Shown piece after piece: positions 11,801 through 23,800 of a stretch of DNA of 64,000 nt. Every line of letters begins with the position of its first letter. The stretch's first letter is position 1. The notes under the pieces were generated by a model that worked only from the letters and a program-made list of their open reading frames with translations, was not told where the DNA came from and did no database searches. The position numbers and the translations under genes were made by a program. This DNA comes from Chimonanthus salicifolius (Eukaryota; Streptophyta; Magnoliopsida; Laurales; Calycanthaceae), in NCBI GenBank assembly GCA_013350335.1, contig CM023540.1, positions 4,464,001 through 4,528,000 on the forward strand, in the 5' to 3' direction.

Positions 11801-14800
11801 TATCGACAATTGTAAATATGACTCTAATTGATTATGTATTGATGTATTTCTTTTTTTGCCATCATGAATGGTTCTTCTTGTATTATATATTCATGTATCC
11901 CTATACGTTTAATACAAGAAAAATAATAAGAGAAAAAATGCTTCTCCAAATACTGTGTATTATTTTTATTTTTTTTCTCATTAAAATTCCACATGGTATC
12001 AGCAGAAAAGATCCCTGCCTTATTTGGTAAATAAGCTTTCCCGGACGCAGTTTTTTCCTGTTTCAGTTTGTCTTACTGCAGCATATTCTTCTCCGGTCAC
12101 GATTCCCTTCTCCAGCGAAGCTCCAACCGGTGGGAACCTGCCTACCCCTGCCATTTTTGACAAGGCTATCCATCCATAGGGTTGGATTCCAATTTTGCAC
12201 GATCGTTGGCTGCACTCTGTGCCCTCCATGTTCCAGCGATTTTACTGTTCAAGAAAACCGTTTTTTCTGGTTTTTTGCTTCGATCGGCTGACGCCAGCCT
12301 ATGTTGGTTGTCGACCCTTCATCACTACTTTCGCCCCTGGCCCTAGTTTCCATCTATGTTGGTGGTTCTCTCTTTCGGATCGTGTGGGACACACTAAGTT
12401 CCATCTTCTTCCGCTGCTGCCTGGGACATCCCTACACCCTTTTTTGGGTTTTCTTGGCTCAATCTCTCTACTCTTGGGCTAGCTTGCCTTCGTGTCAAGC
12501 CTCTTGGAGTCGCCACAGGCCCTTGCCTTTATCGCACTTGTCTTCCCTACCCTTCTTCAACGGTGGGACCCACTTTGGAGCCGCCTTCATCTTGCTGCCC
12601 GGGACGTTTGAGTGCCAGTGCTGGACCTTTTTCTCCTTGATCTAAGTCGAACCAGCTTCCATACACCTAGATCCTACATCATCAGATTCGCCCTGGCCTC
12701 TCTCTCCCTTGTACGAGCTTTTCGGCTTCACTTGTACTTCGTGGGGCCCACTTCTGGCTTGTTTTGTCAGATCTGCTGTAGCATTTTTGGGTTTTTGCCT
12801 GCCATTTTGATTCATTTCTAATTTGGTCCACTCATACAACACTATGGCATCCTCTACTATACCTTCTCTTCTCGATGTGGCCCATTCTGGTTCTCCACAA
12901 ATTAGACGGATCACGATTGTCTTACTAAATGAGACTAACTACTTTAAATAGTCTCACTCTACCAAGATGTTCTTGATTGCAAAGAAATTGGTGTCTTTAA
13001 TCGATGGTACTGCTCCTGAACCAACTAAGATTAATCCTAAGTATTTGGCTTGGACTGCGAATAACTCTCTAGTCCAGTCCTGGCTTCTTCATTCCATGGA
13101 AGATCAAGTTTGGAAACTTGTCTATACCCTTCCTCATGGTAAAGATGTCAGGGACATGGTGAAGACACTCTACTCTAATGGGGATAATCTTACTCGTATT
13201 TATGAGTTATCTCAGACTGTTGCCACTCTTCGACAATGGGAGTTGTCCCTTATCCAGTATTATTCGAAGTGGCGGTCTTGTTGGTTGGAACTGGATCAAC
13301 TTCAACCCCTTACCTTTATGGCTCCTGCAGACGCTCTCAAGTTTCGCCAGTACATTGACCAACAACGGATTTTTTCTTTACTAGCTAGCCTTAATCTTGA
13401 ATTTGGCCCAACTACTTGGGCAACGACCTCTGCCCTCTTTGGATGCGATCTACTCTGCACTACTTCGGTATAATCGGCATCGTCCTGTTATGACTCTTAT
13501 GACCGTTGAACGCTCTGCCTCAGTTGCTGCTCACCCTTCCATGCCTTCTACTCATGAGGGTCCACTTTCACGGGCCAAGGATACATCTTCTGACATCTGT
13601 CGGGATACCAAAGGTCCACAGAAAAAGGGCACCCGTTTCTGTACCTACTGCAAGATGAACAATCACTTTGTTGATTCATGCTACAAGCTCCATAGCTGAC
13701 CAAAGCAAGCTAATCTCTCTACTACTCCTCTTGTTCCTTCTTCGCCTGGTGTGGCTACTGATAGTGCCCCCGTGACCCGATATGAGTTCAACTCACTGCT
13801 GCACCGACTGGAACGTCTTCATGCCTCTGAGATTTCTAATGTTATCTCCTCTACTTCAGATACTAAGTCCGTTACAAATCATGCTTTAATCGATTCTGAG
13901 GCCACTGATCATATGGTTGGTATGTCTACCCTTTTCGCCTCCCTCCCTTTTGTTTCTTGTGGTCAAGTCAAATTAGCTAATGGCTCCTCTACTGCTATTG
14001 TCTGTAAAGGGACAATTCTTGTCTCTAGGACCTTGCATCTCTCTTCTACCTTGCATGTTCCCAATTTATCTGGCAACCTGCTTTCTGTTAGTGCACTCAC
14101 TAAGAATTTGAATTGCTCAATCACATTTTTTCCCTTCTCATTGTGTCTTTCAGGATCTGACTACCAGGTAAGTGATTGGTGGTGGTCGTGAAGTTGGGGC
14201 TTATATATTCTTGACCAGTACAATAGTGCCTCTGAAGCTTGCTGGACATCTTCTTCCTCTGATGTGTGGTTTTGGCATTGCAGACTCGAACATCCCTCTG
14301 ACTCTGTGTTGAAAAAGCTTGTTTCTTCTTTATCTTCTAATAAGTTTGAGTGTGAACATTGCCAATATAGCAAACATAGTAAAACCTGTTTTCCTCCTTC
14401 CATTAATAAACATGCATCTACTTTATTTGCTATTATACACTATGAGGTGGTCTCCCGCTCTCTTCTCTTTACCATGCATGTCCCACAATCATACTAGCCT
14501 GAAGCCGTCTTAACTTCATGTTACCTTATCAACCGAATGCCATCCATGTGCTACTTGACAAGTCCTCGGTTGATCTTTTCACCCTCCACAAAACCATCTA
14601 TAGTCTCCCCTGACATGTTTTTGGGTGTATTTGCTTTGTTCACCAATTTTCTGGTGATAAACTCTCCTCCAAGGCCGTGCGATGTGTTTTCTTGGGCTAT
14701 TCCCCATTCCATAAAGGCTACAAGCGTCTTAATCCTCTCACTGGCAAACCTTGCATCTCCATGGATGTGACCTTCTTTGAGACGGTTCCCTATTTTTCAG

Positions 14801-17800
14801 CACCCTCCAAGTCTACCACTCCAATACTACCTCTCCTCCTCACAGATACAAGTCCAGCCGATACGAGTTCTTCTAGCACTACAAAGCCCATTCTAGTCTA
14901 TCAGCGCCAGTGGTCTTCGCCTCCACTTCCAGCAGCTGACACCAACATTCCTGCCCTTGGTACAAATCCCTCCACCACTGCAAAGTTTGATCTCCTCGTT
15001 GCACTTCAGAAAGGTAAGTGTGCTTGTACTAGTCATCCCCTTGCTCATTTTGTGTCATATCATGTTGTTTCTCCTTCCTATGGCAGCTTTCTTACAGCTT
15101 TAGATAGCATTAAGATTCCAAAGAGGATTGATACTGCTCTACGTGATCCCTTATGAAAGCACCATGGAAGAGGAGTTAGCAGCACTTGATCGGAACCATA
15201 CCTGGGACATGGTTCCTCTACCTCCAGGGAAGACCCCAGTTGGGTGCAAGTGGGTCATCGCTTTGAAGCATAATTCAGATGGATCCATTGCCAGATACAA
15301 AGCTCGCCTCGTTGCCAAAGGCTTCACGCAAACTTATGGACTAGACTATCAGGAAACTTTTTCTCCCGTGGCAAAGATTACCTCTGCTTGTGTTTTGATC
15401 TCCATTGCCACCACTCATGATTGGCCTCTTCATCAGTTGGATGTGAAGAATGCCTTCCTTCATGGCGATCTACTGGATGAAGTCTATATGCTCCCCCCTC
15501 CAGGGTTTGTCAAGCAGGGAGAGCCTCGCTCTGTTTGCAAACTCAAGAAGGCTCTTTATGGCCTCAAGCAGTCTCCATGAGCCTGGTTTGAGAAGTTTAG
15601 TAGTGCTTTGCTCCCTTATGGTTTCTCCCGGTGCCAGTCGGATCACTCCATTTTTATCTACCGTCATCACTATGTGGTAATGCTTCTAGTAGTTTATGTT
15701 GATGATATTGTTCTAACGGGTAACAATGATACATCCATCTCTAGATTCAAAGAGTATTTACGGCGCACATTTGATATTAAAGATCTGTGGCCACTACGTT
15801 ACTTTCTTGGGATAGAGGTTGCTCGTTCTTCTCAAGGTCTCTCTCTCTCTCAACGAAAGTATGCCCTCGATCTTCCACAGGATACTGGGTACTCTGTATG
15901 CAAATCTGCTGATACTCCGCTAGATGTCAAGACCAAGCTCTCTGCTTCTGATGGGACTCTACTTGATACCCCTGCCTTCTATCAGAAACTGGTTGGAAAA
16001 CTGATTTACCTCACTATCACCCGACCTGATTTATCCTATGTTGTTGGTGTAGTCAGTCAGTTCATGCACGCTCCACGGGACACCCATCTTTATACTGTCT
16101 TTCTCATTCTTCGTTATCTTAAGGCTCATCCTGACAGGGGGTTATTTTTTGAACGGCAATCTCCGTTCTCTGTTCGTCAGTACTTAGACGCTGACTGGGG
16201 CGGCTCTCCTGATGACCGCCGCTCTACTTCTGGTTACTGTGTCTTCTTGGGCTCTTATTTAGTCTAGAATCAGTCTGTTGTTGCCCGTTCTAGTGCTGAA
16301 GCGGAGTATCGTGCGATGGCCAATACTGCGGCAGAATTACTTTGGATCAGACAGTTCCTTACTGAGTTGGGATTTTCTCCCGTCGATCCCCTTATCATGT
16401 TTTGTGACAATCAAGCTGCTATCAACATTGCCTCTAATCTAGTATTTCATGAGAGAACCAAGCACATTGAAGTCGATTGCCACTTCTTTCGTCAGCATGT
16501 TTCTGAAGGTCGCCTGTTTATCCCTTTTCTAAAATCTCAAGATTAGCTCGCGGATATGTTGACCAAGGTCATTCCTCACCATCAGCTCACTTCTGTTGTT
16601 AGCAAGCTAGGTTTACTGGGCCCCACTTTCTGGACAGAGTTGACCAGAATCATTCTAGTTTAGGGAAGCTGACTCAGAGTATATCGACCATTGTACATAT
16701 GACTCTAATTGATTATCTATTGATGTATTTCCTTTTTTGCCATCATGAATGACTCTCCTTGTATCATATATTCATGTATCCCTATATGTTTAATACAAGA
16801 AAAATAATCAGAGAGAAAAATCTTCTCCAAATACTGTGTATTATTTTTTATCTCTTTCTTTTCTTATTATAATTCCACACATATAACACTTAAAGCACCC
16901 TTCTCTCAATGGATAGTTTTTTAGAGTGAGTTCTACCTCAAGAATGTTACCAAGTCATGGTTTCTAACAGTGAAATCGTCTCTAGGAATGGTTGTTGAAC
17001 CCTATCATTCACAAAGTTAGTCAAATAATTTTGACTATTATCTTCTCTCAAATTTGGCCCAAATAGAGTCTACATAGGTTCAAAAGTTGTCAATATTCTA
17101 AATGGTTTGATATGATGAAATTATGGGTTCCATCTATCGTTCATGTCATACAACCGCCATCAAATCATTATCTGGAAGATCATCATCTTTAACTGGAGTT
17201 GTCAGTTCATCTTTGACGGCTTCCTCTTGATCCGCCATTGTAAGTGTGACTTGACAGTCTACTGCATCACTCTCCCCCACTTGGAGGAAACTCGACCTTG
17301 AGTTTAGATCCTTTGGAAAGTCGATCTGTTTATCCTCTATCAATTCTTCAGCCACAATAGTTGACGACTCCTAAACTGTCTCCAACTTCCCCACAATTGA
17401 ATCCTCGTCCACCTATTCAACTAAGGGAAATACATCAATATAATCGTCAGTATCTCCATAGTCATCATATTTAGGTGTAGGAAAGTCCAATTGTTCCTCA
17501 ACTGCTGGAGTTTCCAAAATTTTATCATCCATGACTGGTTCATCATCAAAACTTGGTGATTTGGACCAATCAACAAAAACTATCTCTTCCTCATGTTTTC
17601 CAAAAAAAAAAAATATATATATATATATATATAATGAATATGATGTCGAAGTACTCAAATTGCTTTCTTCTTGGCGAATCTATGACGATCTCACAATTTC
17701 CTCCTCTTCTCTCGAAGAATGAATCTAGGCTTTGGTAGGGACCTAAGTTGTTTGTTTATCATTGCCAAATCCTCTTGAATTTGCTTCTCAAGGTTTGCAA

Positions 17801-20800
17801 GGATCTTTTCCCTCCACAGTCTATCAATCTCTGCATAAGCCTCCTGAAGTTACCTTCTGAGTTATGCAATCTTTCTTTTAAGTTCTGGTCCTTTTTGTAC
17901 ACTGACCGGGTTTTGTCTTGTCCTTTCTCTCGCCATTGTACACTGACCGGGTTGTGTCTCGTCCTTTCTCTCGCCATTGACGTATGAAAGTTGACTTACA
18001 ACCAAGAACTTTATAAGAACAGAAATCCTCTGCTTGCCAAAAAAAAAAAAAAGAACCTAGAAACATCACTTCCAAAACTAATAGGTGCTAAAAAATAGAA
18101 AATTACTAAAAATAGAACTTTTTACATTTAGCAGGTCACCGAAACATTAGATGGAGTCCAAATATGTCAGATTCTAAAAATAGCATGTGTCCCAAAATAG
18201 TAAATTCTCGCAAGATCCAAGCTCTGATAACGAACGAATAAAGGTTGATGGTCGAAACTGCAAGAAAACTCACTCTTCCACAAACCTTTAGCAAAATTAG
18301 ATTTAGACCTAAATTCTACAATTCAAGTAAAAGGAATCCAATAATAGAACTCCATAGATACCAACTCTGTAACAAATTTGGTTATGAGAAACCGAAGCTC
18401 GAATAGAAAAACCAATCTCAATTTCACTCAATGAAAAAGAAAATGGCTAAAATCTCACTAGGATAATTCGCAACTTGAAAAATCAATAATGAAATTTGAA
18501 ATAAAATCAAATTATCAAATCCAATTTTAATTATGCAATGTTGGATGCAATAATTGGATATTCAAATTCAAGATGCAATCAAACACAACATATACATGAA
18601 TTAAACTTAACTCAACATATATTAAAATTCAAAAAAAAAAAAAAAAAAAATTTACTCACCACACTAGGAGAGCCCAAAGCAACCTTTGCATTCATAAACC
18701 TCAATCGAATTTGGTGTGTCTTATAATGGTCGATCAAGCCTCTCTATATAGATGTTCTTGGTGAGACAATTAAGGGAAAAAATAATAAAATAATTATACC
18801 AAAATGGAACTTGTGCCTAAGCTTAATGCCCAATGGATTACATGCCTAAACCTTTCCCTAATTCCTATCTACTAAATTAGATCTATATATATGGCTTTAT
18901 TACATCATCAATGGAAAAAAGAAAAAGAAAAAGTACACAATAAATCCCAAAATATACATGAGAGAATTTGCCAGGATGAGTTGCTCCATTTTGCACCAAA
19001 TTCTTCTCTCTCTAAGCAATTTCGTCCACACAACCTTGTAGCTCCCAATTTGGTTGCTTGCTAAGATGTAGCTCATGCTCCATGCGCCCAAACGGTTTCC
19101 TCTTTGGAGAGATTCCTTCCACAAAATTCTAGGGATGAGATGACATGGCATATGAGATGACTAGGCAATTACATGGAAGTTTCACCACTTCAGCTTGCTC
19201 CTTACATATGGGCCTTCAAATGTGGACTCTAGAGGCCCAAAAATGCTTAAACAGGTCCTAACCCATGGCACACTCATATGGGTTCAGAATAAAGTGAATT
19301 TGGGTCTCCATTAGAACCCTTGGAAGGTCCTCTCTTGCATGCACCAATCTTCTCATGGAATTGAAGAGCAAATTCTTCAATTTCACCCAACTTGTTTTTA
19401 TCATCTTCAATTGGATCAATTGGACCTTTGATGGCTACACCAAAAAGGTCCTTACCTGAATAGGTCGCTTACCAAAAATCACCCAAGTTAAATAAGTAAA
19501 ATCATGTCTTTAAGGGCCCAAAATTTAGATTATTTCAAAAGAACTTGTAATCTAAATTAGGGTGGGCTTCAATTTAGTGATGACAACATCTTAGCATGAG
19601 GTTGAATTGGGTAAGGATGCTTATTATAGGAAGTAGAGTAAGTGAAGGAATGAAAATGGGCCACGCTAGTAGGCAACATTGAGTTGGGTGCTTATAATTG
19701 TCTTATAAACATTATTGTGAAGAAGATAAATAGAAAGATCATTAGATGAATTAGAAGTGGACAAAACTTCAACTCCATCCCATCATCATGCCAAGAAATA
19801 TAGGAGTTCAAAATTTAATGATTTTATAGGCCATAATAAAAAAAAAAATTTAAATCTATGTATAAAAGGTAGATGGTTGTCAATTTGAGATACATACCAA
19901 CTCATGAGGTGGTCAACAATTTAGATTAATTATTGGAGGGCCCTACATAGAGAATTCTCCCCCTATACAAAACTATAAAGGGAGAATAAGAATGAGACCT
20001 AGTTTCTCCAACACTCTTCATAATGATACTTTTTCTTTTCTTTTTCTTTTTTGCTTATCTTAGGATGTAGGTACCAATAGAGCAAATTGAAGATCAAATT
20101 CAAGAGTTAGCCTCGCAATTTATGAGGTTTCTGACGGAGGAAAAAGGCTGATTTAAGAGTAATTTGGGTCCAAAAATCAACAAATAAGGGCCCATTGGGT
20201 ACATGTATTGGTCAAGGTCGTATTTTGTAAAAAAAGGCTTGGAAAAGCAGACTTATGAGGCCCTTACATCCTATGCAGGGCCAACTTTGCCCCTTTTTTT
20301 AGCGGTAACAAAAGTGAATTTTTTTAAAAGAAGAAAAAATTTAAAGAAACACACATAAAGGGTCTAAGAAGGATAGATCCCGAAAAAAAAAAACACAGAA
20401 AGAAAAAAGAAGTATAGCCATAAGATATCATCAAGAAAATTCTTCCTTAAAGATGAAAAACGCCAGGAAGTAGAACTATCAACTCCATTCTTCGCTAAGC
20501 AATTTGTCACCCCATTGGTTGAACTATTGATTTGGGCGAATGAGACATCCAAGCTCGAAGCTAAGGCATTGATCTCCCTAACGATGGTAACCAATCTCCA
20601 GGGGGGTCGCTTCAAACATTTTGCCCATTTAATAGCATTTGATGAATCCCCCCTCAACTATTAGTCTTCCCATCCCATTGTCAAGGCTCTCCTGATACTA
20701 AATAGTTATGCCTCATTAAAATCCCTAATCCCTACTGGTTTGTGAACATCACTAGAGTTCGACCGTTGTGATCCCGAAGAGCACCTCCTATCCCTACCAG

Positions 20801-23800
20801 TCCTGGTTTTCCTTGGATGCCCCATCTACATTAAATTTCTGGCAGCCCTATGAAGGAGGTGACCATTTAACCCTAACCTTAGATTTCCTAGGGCGACTTC
20901 TCATGCAACCATCCCATGCCGAAACCAATTCATTGACTCGAAAGTCTTTGAACTCTTTATCTGAATGAAGCCAAACACAAAGCCTCTATTTGGCTTTTTG
21001 GAGAAGCTCACTCTCCTCGGTGGACCTTCCATCAAAGACTCGTGAATTTCTCTCCTTCCAAAATAGTCCAGAGAACGGCTGCCGGGATTGTGAACGAAGC
21101 ACCCTCCTTCTACTATTGACACCCGATATTGTCCACGAACCTAGTAAATCTTGACAAGAGTTTGCACCGACCCATGATAAAGAGATGATCAACCGTTTCC
21201 TCTGTCCATATGAGCACATGCTGCTCATTAACATGATACATATTATGATGATAAGGTGTTTCTATAAAAAGCAGCCACGAATTCTTTATACCTCTCAGGA
21301 AACTGAAAAACAATGCCCACCCTTTCTGCTGATAGTATTTCACACTCATTTGGGTTGCCATCATTCCCAAATCTCTGAATATAAATTGACCCTGACGTGG
21401 ATTCTGTCAGTCCCGCAATAAGCTACAGAGAGAGGGGAAAGAAACGTTACCAACACTGCACACATTTAAGAAGCCATAAATAGTGCTAAAATTAGTACGC
21501 AATGGAATGTAAGTGAGGAGGCAGGCCTGCAAGAGTGTTGTTTTGCCACTTCCGCTCCGTCCAAATATCAAGCCAAAGCTGCAGAAATAAATAACACAGG
21601 ACATTCATGAATACTTAGCAGTATTTGACAACAAGTTTCCTTATTGGAATGTAACACAGATCTCACTTATTACAAAAAAAAATGGAATACACAATCTATA
21701 CCTTTTCTCAGCAAGGGAAAGATTGACATCATTCAAAAGGTTATGTTGGGTTCCAGGAAGTCGATATCTGACACTCCTCACCTTAAAAAAACCAATGCAC
21801 TGTCAGAGGAAGTCCAAATACTTATAGTTTGAGTTCCACAAAAAATTAAGAGGGCAAATATTTTCTTCAACATCTCCATGAAGAACCATCTATTTGATTT
21901 TTTTTGAGCATTGATCAAGAAAAAGAAAGAAAAGGGAGCAAGCACAAACCGCAAACAACCCAAAAGAAAGAAAACAAAAAAAAAAAAAAAATTCCCAAAA
22001 TTACATCAAGATATTCACAATCTCAGAATAAAATGAAACACCCTGACGAGCCAACTCATCAGCCTCTGAATTGGTTGAGGAGGGGCCCAAGACATTGAAT
22101 ACCCAAAGACATCATGCAATGACGAATCCTATCAATCTTATCAAGATAGCACCAAGGAAAAGGAGACCCCGCAGCCCAACTGACAACGATCTTAGAATCA
22201 CCTTCTAAAATACTCTCAACAGCTCCTAACTCTTCCAACACCAACACACCTCTCCACAAAGCATATAACACCGCATCCAACACAGACCCATTATGAAGAA
22301 GACCCACTGATGCAGGACAAGGGATAGGGTTACCTTAAATGCCTAATATGGTTACCCTAAAATTAAAAGGGATGAAAATAATGCACCCTAAGTCTAAAAT
22401 GGGCTGAAATTAAAATCTAAATTAATATAAACTTACCACAAATAATCATGCAAAATATCCTCGAAATATGATGTAAACTAATACATGAGAAATTAAATAA
22501 AAGAAAATGGAATGGGCTTTGGCTAAGAGGGTCATATATGATGTTTAAATAAAATAGCCTAGGGATTTAAATGAAATGGACTTATGGTTAAAGGCATATG
22601 GTTTTAAAGAGGAAATAAAATAAGGTAAGGGTTGGCTGCGACTAAAGAAAGGGGTATAGAAAGAAAAGGGCTTGCGGCAAGAAGGACTACGGCAGCACAA
22701 TATGGAAGAAGAGAAGGTCACGGAAGCAAGAAACGGCTAAGGAGATGAAGGCAGCGAAGGGGAAGGGCTATAGATGTTGGTGATAGCTATAGGAAGGGTT
22801 ACAAGAGTGTGCGGCAGCAAGGAGGAAGACTCTTGGGGAAAACGGCAGCAACTGTGTTGCAAAGGGGTTTGATTCTTGGCAAAGTAAAAATAAGAAGAAG
22901 AAGAAAGAGAAGGAAAGAGAGAAGAGAGAAGAAGAGGATGGAGAATACCTGGAGATGGAAGGATGGCCTCACGCCAGGATTCACGCCAAAAGGAATCACT
23001 CCTAAATCAAGCGCGCCATTCACTGGTATTTGCGAAAAACTTTCAATTCTTATTCATCAATCGTGTGTGCTTACAAGAGAAAGAGGGCTTATATAAGATA
23101 TACCACCCTTAAATAAAGAAACTCCTAAAAATAGCTTCAAACGGAAATACATACTATCCTTATCTAAAAATAAAAATAAAATACAAAAAAAAATAGAAAG
23201 CACTGAAATAGCAAAACACGGGAACAATGTGGACTGGTATGCTCCACATCACCCGCAAAAGATAGCACAGAGCCACCAAAATTATTCTGAATAATCCCTC
23301 CGTAGCCAGCTAACCAGGCCTCTTGCATACAACTCTCATCAAAATTAAGTTTAAGAAGACCCGCTGCACGAGGAGACTAAGCCACTGATCTGACCGAAGT
23401 TGTCTGACGCAAGAAAAAATCCACTGAATTCCAAGCTCGACAAATATCTGATACCACAACTCCCCGGAATTTGCCAGAATCCACCATCCACGAATCCACT
23501 CTACTCTTAATAACTTCAACAATATGCATAGCAGAAGACTCTTTCTTTTTAAAAATTCTGGAATTTCGTTCCAACCATATAGATCACATTATGCTCAAAA
23601 CAGTGGCCGCCCAAAGACTTTCTAAAAGCACTGCCATAAAAATAACTTCTTCATTAAATAAGTCTAACGAAAACTGAGGCAAACAAAAGTCCAACCCTAA
23701 CAACTGAAAAAAGCAACATCAAATCTGATACGCAAGTCTACAATGCACCAGCAGATGATTAACAGACTCTTCATCAGTCAAACACATGGGGCAAGCATTA

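Larger units (their letters stand above)
11712..16879 (+). mobile_element. Ty1/copia retrotransposon, 5.2 kb, defective
   Basis: Near full-length element with LTRs 11712-11993 and 16618-16879 and a perfect 5-bp target duplication CATAT (11707-11711, 16880-16884) inside the TRIM 3' LTR. Order gag, protease, integrase remnant, RT, RNase H identifies copia. Defects: frameshifts in gag, protease DSG changed to DSE, integrase catalytic core deleted near 14455, three nonsense codons in RT-RNase H, and loss of the purine tract with the first ~25 bp of the 3' LTR. Confidence 0.92.
11419..16969 (+). mobile_element. TRIM-like element, split by a copia insertion
   Basis: 5' LTR 11419-11559 (141 bp), primer site AGTATCAAAGCAGG (11561-11574), an ~85-bp non-coding interior, purine tract GGCGGG, and a 3' LTR in two parts (11657-11711 and 16885-16969, 140 bp once joined). 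Total about 380 bp. It sits in the interior of the non-autonomous LTR element; the flanking duplication is imperfect. Confidence 0.8.
16970..18238 (-). pseudogene. Interior of the non-autonomous LTR element, gag-like remnant
   Basis: Minus-strand reading contains acidic segments such as EEEIVFVDWSKSPSFDDEP and SFLQVGESDAVDCQVTL, with stops and frameshifts between them. Acidic stretches like these occur between gag and protease in some plant Ty3-type elements, but no capsid, protease or RT motif was found. Identity uncertain. Confidence 0.45.
9703..19439 (-). mobile_element. Non-autonomous LTR retrotransposon with nested insertions
   Basis: Two ~1.2-kb direct repeats (9703-11262 without its MITE, and 18239-19439) act as 3' and 5' LTRs of a minus-strand element. 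A primer-site match (TTATCAGAGCTTGG) follows the 5' LTR and a purine tract (CAGGGGGAAATGA) precedes the 3' LTR. Without nested insertions the interior is only about 1.4 kb and encodes no RT. It lies in ABCI11 intron 4. No matching target-site duplication was found. Confidence 0.8.

Noticed and set aside
12195..12645. Overlapping ORFs between copia 5' LTR and gag
   Set aside because: Untranslated leader region; no domain, three competing frames.
9703..19439. Two unrelated solo LTRs rather than one element
   Set aside because: Same orientation, nearly equal length, with primer site and purine tract at the correct inner borders, so a single element is favoured despite no target duplication.
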